64,000 nucleotides of DNA from Bacillus sp. UNC438CL73TsuS30. GTDB lineage: Bacteria > Bacillota > Bacilli > Bacillales > Cytobacillaceae. The notes below the pieces were generated by a model. The model had not been told where the DNA came from and searched no databases. It was given only the letters and a program-made list of their open reading frames with translations. The position numbers were made by a program, and so were the translations under genes. The first letter of the stretch is position 1, and every line of letters starts with the position of its first letter. Below, in pieces: positions 42,048 to 50,487 of this stretch. The stretch covers positions 855,060 to 919,059 of the forward strand of contig NZ_KI535295.1 in assembly GCF_000482325.1 (NCBI RefSeq), read 5' to 3'.

Positions 42048-43352
42048 ATGTTAAAAACGAACGTGAATTTAGAAGAAATGTCGCAAAAAGAAGCAATTGA
42101 TTACTTAAAAGAATCTGTACAACCCGAAATTGGAGCAATTCCTGCTTATCTTTTAGGAGATCCCACTGTTTATGATATTGAACATAAAAAAGTGTTTTTA
42201 AAAACTTGGCTGTTCGTTGGCCATGAATCAGAGATTCCGAAAAAGAATGATTTCATTACAAGAGATGTTGCTGGTTATTCCGTGATTATTTCAAGAGGTG
42301 CTGACGGGGAGATCCGTGGTCTTTATAATATGTGTACACACCGTGGTATGAAGCTTTGCCGCGCCGATGCCGGAAATAAGACGATGTTTACCTGCCCTTA
42401 CCATGGTTTTAATTTTAAAAATAACGGTGATTGTGTTGGTGTACCGTTGCAAAAAGATATTTACGGTGAGGATTTAGATAAATCACGTCTTGGTCTTTAT
42501 AAAATCAGAATTGAATCCTATAAAGGTTTACTTTTTGGAACATGGAATGATGAGGCAGAACCATTAGAGGAATTTTTAGGCGAGTTTAAATGGTATGTGG
42601 ATATTTTAGCGGGCCGGGCAGAAATGGAAGTATTAGGGCCGCCGCAACGATTCATCATTCATTCGAACTGGAAAATTGGAGCAGATAATTTTGTAGGTGA
42701 TTCCTACCACACAATGGTTACACATGGGTCCATTGCAAAACTAGGAATGGTTCCAAGCGCAACTTATTCTAAAAAGGGATACCAAATTTATACTGAACAT
42801 GGGCATGGTTTAAACCTTGGTACTCCGAATCCAGATTTTGCTTTTCCTGAGGAATTGAGAGAAGAGTATAAGTCTAATTTAACGGAAGATCAGTATGAAG
42901 TATTATCTAATCTAAAAAATATGATTGGAAATATTTTTCCAAACCTTTCATTCTTAATTTCGCATACGAAGGTAAAAGGACAGTTAATTTCAAATACATC
43001 TGTTCGACTTTGGAGACCAGTTGGTGTTGATAAGATGGAGGTTATTACCTGGTTCTTGGTAGAGAAGAACGCTTCAGAGGATTGGAAAAGACGGTCCCGC
43101 GAGTCTTTTGTTTTAACCTTCAGCCCATCTGGAATTTTTGAACAGGATGATACAGAGGTATTCACGGATATCACTGCAGCAGCATCAGGAACCATGCCGC
43201 TCGTAAAACAACTTACTTTTAACTATACCATGGGATTGCACAGAAAGCCTGTTGAAGATTTTACTGGTCCAGGTGTGGCTTTTGATGACAAGTTTACAGA
43301 GGCGAATCAAAGGAACTTCTATCGTTATTGGTTGGATTTGATGACGAAGTAA
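42048..43352 (+). CDS. aromatic-ring-hydroxylating dioxygenase, alpha (Rieske) subunit
   Basis: A 434-residue large subunit. The Rieske 2Fe-2S ligands are Cys96, His98, Cys116 and His119 (CTHRG and CPYHG). The catalytic domain has the bridging Asp213 and the mononuclear-iron ligands His221 and His226 in GADNFVGDSYHTMVTH. The enzyme adds both atoms of O2 to an aromatic ring, giving a cis-dihydrodiol. The pattern is of the biphenyl/phenylpropionate/benzene group rather than one-component demethylases, and a beta subunit gene follows. The ATG at 42048 follows AGGGGGAA; the frame extends to 42012. Ferredoxin and reductase genes are absent nearby. Confidence 0.93.
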   Translation: MLKTNVNLEEMSQKEAIDYLKESVQPEIGAIPAYLLGDPTVYDIEHKKVFLKTWLFVGHESEIPKKNDFITRDVAGYSVIISRGADGEIRGLYNMCTHRGMKLCRADAGNKTMFTCPYHGFNFKNNGDCVGVPLQKDIYGEDLDKSRLGLYKIRIESYKGLLFGTWNDEAEPLEEFLGEFKWYVDILAGRAEMEVLGPPQRFIIHSNWKIGADNFVGDSYHTMVTHGSIAKLGMVPSATYSKKGYQIYTEHGHGLNLGTPNPDFAFPEELREEYKSNLTEDQYEVLSNLKNMIGNIFPNLSFLISHTKVKGQLISNTSVRLWRPVGVDKMEVITWFLVEKNASEDWKRRSRESFVLTFSPSGIFEQDDTEVFTDITAAASGTMPLVKQLTFNYTMGLHRKPVEDFTGPGVAFDDKFTEANQRNFYRYWLDLMTK

Positions 43353-43419
43353 TCCGCAATTATTGAATTATTTGGCAGGTTTTTAGTGTAAGGGATTTCG
43401 TTGATTGGGGGAATCGAGA

Positions 43420-43929
43420 ATGTGTATGGAAAAAATGCTGGCGACCTATGAATTTGAACAATGGTTATACCGTGAAGCAAAGTTTCTTGATGATATTGAT
43501 TTTGATGGATGGTTTAATTTACTGCACCCGAATATTGCTTATCAAATGCCGGTGAGGGTCAATAAAGAAGGAGTAGAACGTCCTGATTATTCGTTAAATA
43601 TGTTTGCTTTTGATGATGACTACGAATTATTGAAAATTCGAGTAGACCGTTTAAAAACCGATTATGCTTGGGCTGAAATCCCGCCATCGCGTACAAGGAG
43701 ATCTGTTAATAATGTACAGTTACTTGAATTCACTCCAAATGAAAAAGCGGTAGTAAACAGCTATTTAACTATCTACCGAAGCCGCAGTACGGATATTCAT
43801 CATGATCTGATATCAGGGGAACGGCACGATGAATTCACCTACGTTGATGGGGAGTGGAAGCTTTCCAAGAGAGAATTCATTATTGATCAAACAACAATAA
43901 ACACAAGAAATCTTGCAATCTTCGTATAG
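43420..43929 (+). CDS. aromatic-ring-hydroxylating dioxygenase, beta subunit
   Basis: A 169-residue small subunit with the NTF2-like cone fold (EFEQWLYREAKFLDDIDFDGW near the N terminus, then QMPVRVNKEG, and VNNVQLLEF). Beta subunits help assemble the alpha3-beta3 hexamer and can affect substrate range. The start ATG at 43420 has GGGGGAA 7 bases upstream; a TTG at 43405 overlaps that site and is rejected. It lies 67 bases after the alpha gene in the same operon. Confidence 0.92.
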   Translation: MCMEKMLATYEFEQWLYREAKFLDDIDFDGWFNLLHPNIAYQMPVRVNKEGVERPDYSLNMFAFDDDYELLKIRVDRLKTDYAWAEIPPSRTRRSVNNVQLLEFTPNEKAVVNSYLTIYRSRSTDIHHDLISGERHDEFTYVDGEWKLSKREFIIDQTTINTRNLAIFV

Positions 43930-43971
43930 CAGCTTATTCAGATACGGTAGATAACCAGGGAGGTATGTTCA

Positions 43972-44760
43972 ATGGCGATCGTTTTAAAAGATAAAGTAGT
44001 TTTGATTACAGGCGGCGCTTCAGGTATAGGAGAAGCCGTCACAAGGCGGTTTATACAAGAAGGGGCAAAAGTGGGCATAATCGGCCGCTCTAAAGAAAAG
44101 TTAGTGAAAATGAAAGAAGAATTTGGTGAAAATATTGTTACTTGTCAGGGCGATGTAAGTAAATACGAAGACAATGAGCAAGCTGTTCAAGCGACTGTTG
44201 AAAAATTTGGAAAGTTAGATGTTTTTATTGCTAATGCCGGTGTTTTCGATGGTTTTGCTAAATTTGCTGATGTGACTCCTGAGGCCCTTTCCGAAGCGTA
44301 TGATTTTCTACTCAATATTAACCTAAAAGGCACATTTTTCGGAGTGAAAGCAGCTCTTGATGAATTACAAAAAACAAATGGGAATATTATTTTTTCTGTT
44401 TCAGGTGCAAGTTTCTATCCTGATGGCGGCGGCGTTTGGTACACAGCAAGCAAGCATGCTCAAGTCGGACTAATGCGCCAGCTTGCGTTCGAACTCGCTC
44501 CAAATATTCGGGTAAATGCGGTGGCACCAGGAGGCACACTTACAGAACTTACGGTTATTCCACCACTTCATCCATTCGTTAAAATTGTGGATAATGAGAC
44601 GAAAGCAAAAAGCATTAAAAAGCGAAACCCGCTTCAACTCGCGCAGATGCCAGAAGATCATGTTGGAGCCTATGTATTGCTTGCTTCCGATCAGGCTAAA
44701 GCCATTACTGGTGAAGTGATTTCAAGCGACGGAGGTCTTTCTGTCCGCGGTCTTGGTTGA
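43972..44760 (+). CDS. cis-dihydrodiol dehydrogenase (SDR, BphB/HcaB-like)
   Basis: A 262-residue classical SDR. The cofactor loop GGASGIG is near residue 14 and NAG at 88-90. The catalytic triad is intact: Ser near 144, Tyr157 and Lys161 (WYTASKHAQVG). The strongest family clue is FYPDGGGVWYTASKHA followed by LAFELAPNIRVNAVAPGG, which is characteristic of dehydrogenases that rearomatise cis-dihydrodiols to catechols with NAD+. Its position directly after the Rieske subunits confirms the assignment. The ribosome site is GGGAGG. Confidence 0.92.
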   Translation: MAIVLKDKVVLITGGASGIGEAVTRRFIQEGAKVGIIGRSKEKLVKMKEEFGENIVTCQGDVSKYEDNEQAVQATVEKFGKLDVFIANAGVFDGFAKFADVTPEALSEAYDFLLNINLKGTFFGVKAALDELQKTNGNIIFSVSGASFYPDGGGVWYTASKHAQVGLMRQLAFELAPNIRVNAVAPGGTLTELTVIPPLHPFVKIVDNETKAKSIKKRNPLQLAQMPEDHVGAYVLLASDQAKAITGEVISSDGGLSVRGLG

Positions 44761-44783
44761 TTTGTTAATGGGGAGGGGTTTAA

Positions 44784-45749
44784 ATGAATGAGCCGTTGAC
44801 AACAAAACAGCCATTGGCTGGAAATAATGTAATCAATCAACTTGCCTTTGTTGTAAACGATATTGAAAAGGCTTCAGAGGCATTTTCAAAACTTTTGGGG
44901 ATACCAAAGCAACAATGGTTTTTAACAGGAGACCGAGAAGTTTCTAAGGTTGTTTTTCGCGGGGAGCCTACCGATTCACGCAGTAAGCTGGTCTTTATGA
45001 ATACCCCGACTGTCCAATTTGAATTAATCGAACCAAATGAAGAACCAGGGACGATGCGTGTATTTCTGGATACCGTTGGCGAAGGAATTCATCATCTTGC
45101 CTTTGATGTAGATTCCATTAAAGATACGCTCCCTATTTTTGAGGAAAATGGTTATCCTCTACTACAGAGCGGTGAATTTACCTCTAGTGACGGACGATAC
45201 GTTTATGTGGATACATTGAAGGATCATAAGATTTTAGTTGAATTGCTTGAAAGTGCGGAACCAAGAGATACCACTCCAAGTACGGAGGTATTTACTCCTC
45301 CGCTCCTTGGCACGAATAAAGTAGAGCAGCTAGCAATTGTTGTGAAGGATTTAGATGCTGCTGCTAAAGCGTATTGTAAGTTGTTAGGTGTGGAAAAACC
45401 TGCTGTGATCAAATCTGGTCCAAGCGATCTTACCCAGGTTGTTTTTGAAGGGGAGCCAACAGAGGGCAAATCCAAGTATATGTTTATTAATACTCCGCTC
45501 ATTCAACTCGAAATAATTGAACCAGGCGATTCCCCAAGCACGTGGAAAAAACATCTTGATACATATGGGGAAAGTGTCCACCATATTTCATTTGTGGTAG
45601 AGGATATGGATGAAAAAATAAAAATGCTTGAGGAAATGGGTTATCCTGTCATCCAAAGGGGAAACTTCTGGAATGGCAAAGGGCGATATGCCTATATGGA
45701 TACTACTTCGACATTTAAAGTAATCATAGAATTACTTGAAAGATATTGA
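44784..45749 (+). CDS. tandem VOC-domain protein (methylmalonyl-CoA epimerase-like halves)
   Basis: A 321-residue protein of two homologous VOC repeats (residues about 17-150 and 170-318). Each repeat has a NxLAFVV-type start, a HHLAF or HHISF segment and an ending KxxVELLE. In both halves the usual first metal-ligand His is replaced by Gln (NQLAFVV, EQLAIVV), while Glu, His and Glu ligands remain. It is unlike the extradiol enzyme at 36249. It could be an epimerase, isomerase or second dioxygenase acting late in the pathway. It is the last gene of the operon and is followed by a terminator. Confidence 0.85.
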   Translation: MNEPLTTKQPLAGNNVINQLAFVVNDIEKASEAFSKLLGIPKQQWFLTGDREVSKVVFRGEPTDSRSKLVFMNTPTVQFELIEPNEEPGTMRVFLDTVGEGIHHLAFDVDSIKDTLPIFEENGYPLLQSGEFTSSDGRYVYVDTLKDHKILVELLESAEPRDTTPSTEVFTPPLLGTNKVEQLAIVVKDLDAAAKAYCKLLGVEKPAVIKSGPSDLTQVVFEGEPTEGKSKYMFINTPLIQLEIIEPGDSPSTWKKHLDTYGESVHHISFVVEDMDEKIKMLEEMGYPVIQRGNFWNGKGRYAYMDTTSTFKVIIELLERY

Positions 45750-45760
45750 ATATATAAGAT

Positions 45761-45783
45761 AACCAGCCTCGTGCTGGTTTTTT
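45761..45783 (+). terminator. intrinsic terminator, end of the catabolic operon
   Basis: AACCAGC-CTCGT-GCTGGTT forms a 7-bp stem followed by a T-run. Confidence 0.9.
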
Positions 45784-45796
45784 AGTGTTCCAAAAA

Positions 45797-45836
45797 TGAA
45801 CTGAAGTTCATATTTCTATAAAAAATATGATATAAT
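45797..45836 (+). promoter_or_regulatory. promoter with overlapping palindrome for yitT-like gene
   Basis: An extended -10, TGATATAAT (45828-45836), lies downstream of the perfect palindrome TGAACT-GA-AGTTCA (45797-45810), which covers the expected -35 region. This suggests a repressed or activated promoter; the regulator is unknown. Confidence 0.6.
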
Positions 45837-45898
45837 AAAGATAGATATATTTTCTAATGAATTGGTAACATAAAAACATAAATGTTAAGGGTGATGAT

Positions 45899-46777
45899 AT
45901 GACCGAAGGGATCAAGACGATTCAACAACGTAAGTATCCATTAAGTAAAATCATTCGCAGAGCGATAGCCATTACCATTGGAGCTATAATAATGGCGACC
46001 GGACTGGAAATATTTTTAGTACCGAACAATGTAATTGATGGGGGAATTACCGGAATTTCGATTATGCTGTCACATATAACAGGATGGCAGCTTGGAATTT
46101 TTCTTTTCCTTTTTAATTTGCCCTTCGTTTATTTAGGATTTAAGCATCTAGGTAAATCATTCGCGATTTCAACGATATATGGAATTTTCGTATTATCTAT
46201 TTTTACCTCTCTTTTTCACCCCGTTCCTGCCTTTACAAATGATATTCTTCTTGCAACTGTTTTTGGCGGTATTATTGCTGGTATAGGCGTTGGAATTGTA
46301 ATTCGAAATGGCGGTGCTTTAGACGGTACTGAAATTCTTGCAATTGTCATCAATAAAAAGGTTCCCTTTTCCGTCGGGGAAATCATCATGTTTTTTAATG
46401 TATTTATTTTAGGTGCTTCCGGATTTTTATTTGGTTGGGACCGAGCTATGTACTCCTTATTAGCATATGTTCTCGCCACGAAAGCGATTGATACAGTGGT
46501 AGCCGGAATGGAGGGATCGAAATCTGTTTGGATCATCAGCGAAGAAGCACATGTCATCGGACAGGCAGTTACGGAACGTTTAGGTCGAGGAGTTACCTAT
46601 TTTGAAGGGAGAGGTGCTTTTTCTGGTGACAATAAAAAGGTTATTTTTAGTATTATTACAAGACTTGAGGAATCAAAGTTGAAAAATTTGGTGGAGGATA
46701 TTGATCCTTCCGCATTTTTGGCGATTGCGGATGTATCAGATGTTCGGGGCCGCTTTAAGAAAAACAAGATCCATTAA
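45899..46777 (+). CDS. YitT family membrane protein with DUF2179
   Basis: A 292-residue protein with about five to six membrane segments (residues 20-200; GNxxIDGGITGISIMLSHITG-type motif seen as VIDGGITGISIMLSH, and IRNGGALDGTEILAI). A C-terminal cytosolic DUF2179 domain follows (GRGVTYFEGRGAFSGDNKK, then DPSAFLAIADVSDVRG). Bacillus genomes carry several such paralogs (YitT, YpjC, YqfU, YvjA, YxkD) of unsettled function. The window also has a shorter relative lacking DUF2179 at 11942. The ribosome site is AAGGGTGATG. Confidence 0.88.
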   Translation: MTEGIKTIQQRKYPLSKIIRRAIAITIGAIIMATGLEIFLVPNNVIDGGITGISIMLSHITGWQLGIFLFLFNLPFVYLGFKHLGKSFAISTIYGIFVLSIFTSLFHPVPAFTNDILLATVFGGIIAGIGVGIVIRNGGALDGTEILAIVINKKVPFSVGEIIMFFNVFILGASGFLFGWDRAMYSLLAYVLATKAIDTVVAGMEGSKSVWIISEEAHVIGQAVTERLGRGVTYFEGRGAFSGDNKKVIFSIITRLEESKLKNLVEDIDPSAFLAIADVSDVRGRFKKNKIH

Positions 46778-46783
46778 AAAGGA

Positions 46784-46806
46784 TCTGCCCAAAACGGGGC
46801 AGACCC
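46784..46806. terminator. bidirectional terminator
   Basis: TCTGCCC and GGGGCAGA pair around AAAAC; the minus-strand side runs into TTTTT. It serves the convergent yitT-like and MFS genes and resembles the hairpin at 351-390 in its GGGTCTGCCCC arm. Confidence 0.7.
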
Positions 46807-46816
46807 TCTAATCAAA

Positions 46817-48061
46817 TCAATGACCGACTTCAGCGTTATCGACATGTTTGATATGATTATGATTTAATGCAATAAAGATAACTGATATTAAAACAAACGC
46901 TGCACCAACATAGAACGGTGTACTAGGGTTATACCATTCAGCCAATTTTCCTGCGAAATAGGGAGCAATTGCTCCACCAATAAAACGTAAGAAACTGTAT
47001 GCAGCAGATGCAGTAGAGCGCTCAACAGGAGCTGAATTCATCACGGCAGTTGTAATTAACGTGTTGTTATTTCCCAATAATGCTCCGGCAAAAATAACCG
47101 CTGCAATAACCACCCATTGTGTAGAGGTCCATATTCCCATGATTGCTAACACAATTGCGAATATGGTTAACATGAAACACATGGATTTAACGGTTCCAAA
47201 TCTTCTTTGAAGAATTGGTGCCATAAAGACGGAAGTAACGGCAAGCAAAATTCCCCAGCCAAGGAAAACAAAACCGATTCCATGTTCATCCAGCCCCATA
47301 ACAAATGGAGCAAAAGCAAGCAGTGTAAAGAAACCAAAGTTGTATAAAGCAGCTGCAATACCAAATACCAATAAAGAACGATGCTTTAATGCCTTAAATG
47401 GATCTTTTAGAGATGTTTTAGCTTGAGAAACATTTTTCGGTTTAGCATTTGGCATTAAGGCAATAAGACCGATAAAAGCAATAACCATTAAAGAAGCTAC
47501 ACCCAAAAATGGACCTCTCCAAGACATGCCGCCGAGCCAGCCGCCAAGAAGTGGACCAACGGAAATTCCAAGCCCAATAGCTGCTTCGTATAAAATAATT
47601 GCCTTTGCAGTGCCGCTGTTTGATAGTGAAACAATCGCTGCCAACGCAGTAGCAACGAATAAGGCATTTCCAAGACCCCAGCCACCGCGCAATCCAACAA
47701 GTGCCCAAATATTATTTGATAACCCGCCAAGAGCTGAAAAAACGGCAATAATAACGATACCGGAGAGGAGTGTCCATTTGATGCCGAGTCGTGAAGAAAT
47801 CATTCCAGTGATCAACATGGCCACAGCCATAACAGCATTGTAGCTTGTAAATAGAAGAGTGGTTTGACTTGGTGTTGCATGGAGTTTTTCACTTATGGTA
47901 ACAAGAATTGGGTCAACAAGGCCTAATCCCATGAAGGCAATAATACAGGCAAAAAAAACAGCCCATACTGCTCTTGGTTGACTTAGTAAACCTGCCTTAG
48001 CTTCTACATTCGAAGCCGATTTTGTCGGCGAAGAAGCAGCAGATTCTGATGATGATGACAT
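46817..48061 (-). CDS. MFS transporter, DHA1 family
   Basis: A 414-residue, 12-segment MFS exporter-type protein with a Ser-rich N-terminal tail and a C-terminal His-containing tail (NHNHIKHVDN). The loop signature is degenerate: GMISSRLGIKWTLL. The second ATG (48061) is about 8 bases from the GGGG ribosome site and preferred over 48067. It follows a CBS-domain gene by about 38 bases on the same strand and is probably cotranscribed, under a promoter that carries a long inverted repeat next to a divergent marR gene. Substrate unknown. Confidence 0.85.
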   Translation of the reverse strand: MSSSSESAASSPTKSASNVEAKAGLLSQPRAVWAVFFACIIAFMGLGLVDPILVTISEKLHATPSQTTLLFTSYNAVMAVAMLITGMISSRLGIKWTLLSGIVIIAVFSALGGLSNNIWALVGLRGGWGLGNALFVATALAAIVSLSNSGTAKAIILYEAAIGLGISVGPLLGGWLGGMSWRGPFLGVASLMVIAFIGLIALMPNAKPKNVSQAKTSLKDPFKALKHRSLLVFGIAAALYNFGFFTLLAFAPFVMGLDEHGIGFVFLGWGILLAVTSVFMAPILQRRFGTVKSMCFMLTIFAIVLAIMGIWTSTQWVVIAAVIFAGALLGNNNTLITTAVMNSAPVERSTASAAYSFLRFIGGAIAPYFAGKLAEWYNPSTPFYVGAAFVLISVIFIALNHNHIKHVDNAEVGH

Positions 48062-48099
48062 ATACATTTCCCCTTTGTTTGTATATAATTTTATGAAGA

Positions 48100-48555
48100 T
48101 TAAAGAAGGCCTTTAAATGAATTTCGAATAACATCCCCGCGGCTAATAATCCCAACTAAAACTCCATTTCGTTCAACTGGAACTTTTTTAATTTGTTTTT
48201 TTCCTAAAACAGCCGCAATATTCTCCATTTCCTCATCCCAAGAAACTTTATAAACCTTCTTTTTGGCAATTTCCATTACGTTTAACGCCAAGATTCTTCG
48301 TTCTCTATCCTCGAATTCATCATTATCCCCTTTGATGACGAATGCATAATAGAAAGAGTCAACGATTCTGTCTTCATGTTTTCCAATAAATCTTAGAATA
48401 TCACCGTCACTGATATAACCAACAATTTCATTCCTGTCATTTACAATTGGAAGACCGCTGATTCCAAATTCAATAAATTTCTCAATCACAGACCGGACTG
48501 TGTCTGTATCCTTAACCTTGTGTACTTGGCGAATCATGATATCGTGAGCTTGCAT
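48100..48555 (-). CDS. CBS-domain pair protein
   Basis: A 151-residue cytosolic protein of two CBS motifs in tandem (SGLPIVNDRNEIVGYISDGD and KKVPVERNGVLVGIISRGDV), a Bateman module that usually binds adenine nucleotides. No enzyme or transporter domain is attached, so it is a stand-alone sensor. The linker between the CBS units (residues about 70-100) is unusually charged. GGGAGGG precedes the ATG. It is the first gene of a two-gene unit with an MFS transporter and may modulate it. Confidence 0.88.
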   Translation of the reverse strand: MQAHDIMIRQVHKVKDTDTVRSVIEKFIEFGISGLPIVNDRNEIVGYISDGDILRFIGKHEDRIVDSFYYAFVIKGDNDEFEDRERRILALNVMEIAKKKVYKVSWDEEMENIAAVLGKKQIKKVPVERNGVLVGIISRGDVIRNSFKGLL

Positions 48556-48594
48556 CTAATCCCTCCCTTGTACATAGCTTCCCATGTTAAAAAA

Positions 48595-48648
48595 GTTGTA
48601 TAATAAAAGTATATGTTTGTATTATACAACCATTTTTATTCCTGTCAA
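48595..48648 (-). promoter_or_regulatory. promoter and long inverted repeat of the CBS-MFS operon
   Basis: On the minus strand TTGACA (48643-48648) and TATAAT (48621-48626) are 16 bases apart. GTTGTATAATA (48595-48605) and TATTATACAAC (48620-48630) are perfect 11-bp inverted arms 14 bases apart; one contains the -10 box. A MarR protein is encoded divergently 140 bases away and is the likely binder. Confidence 0.75.
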
Positions 48649-48770
48649 TAGTGTATTCTGATTGATGGAGAATATTTACAGGTTCAGTTCGACTATAGAT
48701 AATTGATTCCAAAATAATTTTCCGTGTGGTACGATGTTGATAAAGAATTGATAAAGCGAGGTGGGTATAT

Positions 48771-49190
48771 ATGGGGGATCATTCAGTGGAAACCATAGAT
48801 CTTGAGCTGGCAATCCTAATCCGCCGAGTGACTTCGGCAAATAGAAAAATTGGGCATCTTGATCGTTCCGCCTATCTTTTATTACATCGGATTATTTCAA
48901 AAGGACCCGCAGGAGCAAAGGTCCTTGCGGATGAATTCCAGTTGGATATTTCTACGGTAAGCAGGCAGACGGCTGCCCTTGAACAAAAAGGATATGTATA
49001 CCGAATACCGGACCCATTGGATGGCAGGGCTTACACCCTTCAGATAACGGAATTAGGGAAAAAGGAATTTTTTGAGCATCAGGTAGCACGAATTGAAAGA
49101 ATCAATGAAGTTTTAGAGGAATGGTCGGGAGAAGAACGAAAATTATTTGGACAGCTTTTAAGAAAATACAATCGTTCCTCAAGAAAATAA
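48771..49190 (+). CDS. MarR family transcriptional regulator
   Basis: A 139-residue winged-helix regulator. Helix-turn-helix residues are AKVLADEFQLDISTVSRQTA near 45-65 and the wing is IPDPLDGRAYTLQITELGK with the conserved Asp/Arg. It is transcribed divergently from the CBS-MFS unit, whose promoter carries a long inverted repeat, so local repression of that exporter is expected. The ribosome site is GAGGTGGG. A perfect terminator follows at its stop codon. Confidence 0.9.
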   Translation: MGDHSVETIDLELAILIRRVTSANRKIGHLDRSAYLLLHRIISKGPAGAKVLADEFQLDISTVSRQTAALEQKGYVYRIPDPLDGRAYTLQITELGKKEFFEHQVARIERINEVLEEWSGEERKLFGQLLRKYNRSSRK

Positions 49191-49221
49191 ACCAAACAAT
49201 GTAAAGCATTGTTTGGTTTTT
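49189..49221. terminator. intrinsic terminator, bidirectional
   Basis: AAACCAAACAATG and CATTGTTTGGTTT form a perfect 13-bp stem with a TAAAG loop and T-run. It ends marR and the convergent deacetylase gene. Confidence 0.88.
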
Positions 49222-50356
49222 ACTTTGATTGTACTAACGCAGCAAATTGATTAATGGTCGTTGAGTTAGAAATCCGTACCCGTCTCATGAGCAGCATTTC
49301 GTCTGGCTCACCTGTTTCAATAAATTCTCCCGGTTTAGTAGTTGTTGCATATTGATAGTATTTCTTTGCCTCTTCGACAACAGCGTGATCAACATGACCG
49401 AAGGGATAGGCAATGGCTATTACAGGTTTCCCGGTAATCTGTTCGATTTTTTCCTTTGAGCTTTTAAGTTCTTCTTCCAAATTTGTCACCTTGGGCAGAT
49501 CAGCATGTGACATCGTGTGAGACTGAATGGAGAAAATACCGGAATCCACCATTTCTTTTATATCAGAAGAAGATAGCCGTGAAGGAGTTTTATCAATCGA
49601 ACCCGCAATCACATAATCGGTCGCAACCGGATGAAAGGTGTCATCCTGCAATTTTTGCAGGACCCTTAAAGCATTTAGATTGTTTTTCATTCCGTCATCA
49701 AAGGTAACAAGAACAGGCTTATTTACTTTATTGACCTCGCCCCAGTGTTCAAAAGTCAGGAAGGAATAGCCGTTTTCCTTTAAATAGCGCATCTGCTCTT
49801 CAAAATTAGCGGGTGAAACAAATAATTCCCGCAGTCCGACACCATTATAATTATCAATGGCATGATACATCAAAATCGGGACATGCTGTTGGAAGGTTAA
49901 AGTAGATTTTGCAATAAGCTTTTCTAGACCATCCCCTTGAACGGCATAGACCGCCACTTGGTACTCACCGCGTTTTCCTAAAAATTCATTTGTATTAAAC
50001 TCGAATGGAAAATCACTAACGGCGTCAGCAGAAGAAAAGGTTTTCCTAACTTGCGGGCCGTCCGCTGTACGCCAAATATGGTAACGAATTTCTTGAACAT
50101 TTTCCTTAGGATCTTCTGTAGTAATGATTGCATTTGTGGATTCAAAAGAAATGGGACTTATAGAAATAGTGGCTTTCGGTTGAAAAATAGGCCGATTGTC
50201 CACTTCCGGAAAAGAATCATCCTGGATCATTGACCGCACTTTTGAAGTATGGCCAATCTGTTTATTTTCTTTGCTCATTTTAGCGTTAGCCTCTTTTAAG
50301 CTGCAGCCTGCAAGAATAGTAATCGAAATCAGTGCAAAGACAACTAATTTGTTCAT
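49220..50356 (-). CDS. polysaccharide deacetylase lipoprotein
   Basis: A 378-residue exported lipoprotein (lipobox LAGC, Cys18). Residues about 65-160 resemble a GBS Bsp-like repeat (IRYHIWRTADGPQVRKTF and GEYQVAVYAVQGDG). The C-terminal NodB-type deacetylase domain has the metal/catalytic motifs TFDDGMKNN, SHTMSHADL and AIAYPFGH, and begins PILMYHAIDN. The second Met (50356) suits the AAGGATG ribosome site better than 50365. Likely acts on peptidoglycan or another extracellular glycan, anchored at the membrane. Confidence 0.88.
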   Translation of the reverse strand: MNKLVVFALISITILAGCSLKEANAKMSKENKQIGHTSKVRSMIQDDSFPEVDNRPIFQPKATISISPISFESTNAIITTEDPKENVQEIRYHIWRTADGPQVRKTFSSADAVSDFPFEFNTNEFLGKRGEYQVAVYAVQGDGLEKLIAKSTLTFQQHVPILMYHAIDNYNGVGLRELFVSPANFEEQMRYLKENGYSFLTFEHWGEVNKVNKPVLVTFDDGMKNNLNALRVLQKLQDDTFHPVATDYVIAGSIDKTPSRLSSSDIKEMVDSGIFSIQSHTMSHADLPKVTNLEEELKSSKEKIEQITGKPVIAIAYPFGHVDHAVVEEAKKYYQYATTTKPGEFIETGEPDEMLLMRRVRISNSTTINQFAALVQSK

Positions 50357-50487
50357 GTAATTCATCCTTGTAATATAGTAATCTCAGTGATAATCCTATC
50401 ATTTTCGTAGTAGGAGGGATACATTGAATTGCAGTTTTTAATAGCAAAGGGATCCAGATCCATCGTTGTAGGAGCTGGACCCATTTT

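Noticed and set aside
50440..50486. Terminator after the NIPSNAP-like gene
   Set aside because: The GGATCC/GGACC arms pair only imperfectly and the T-run on the relevant strand is poor.
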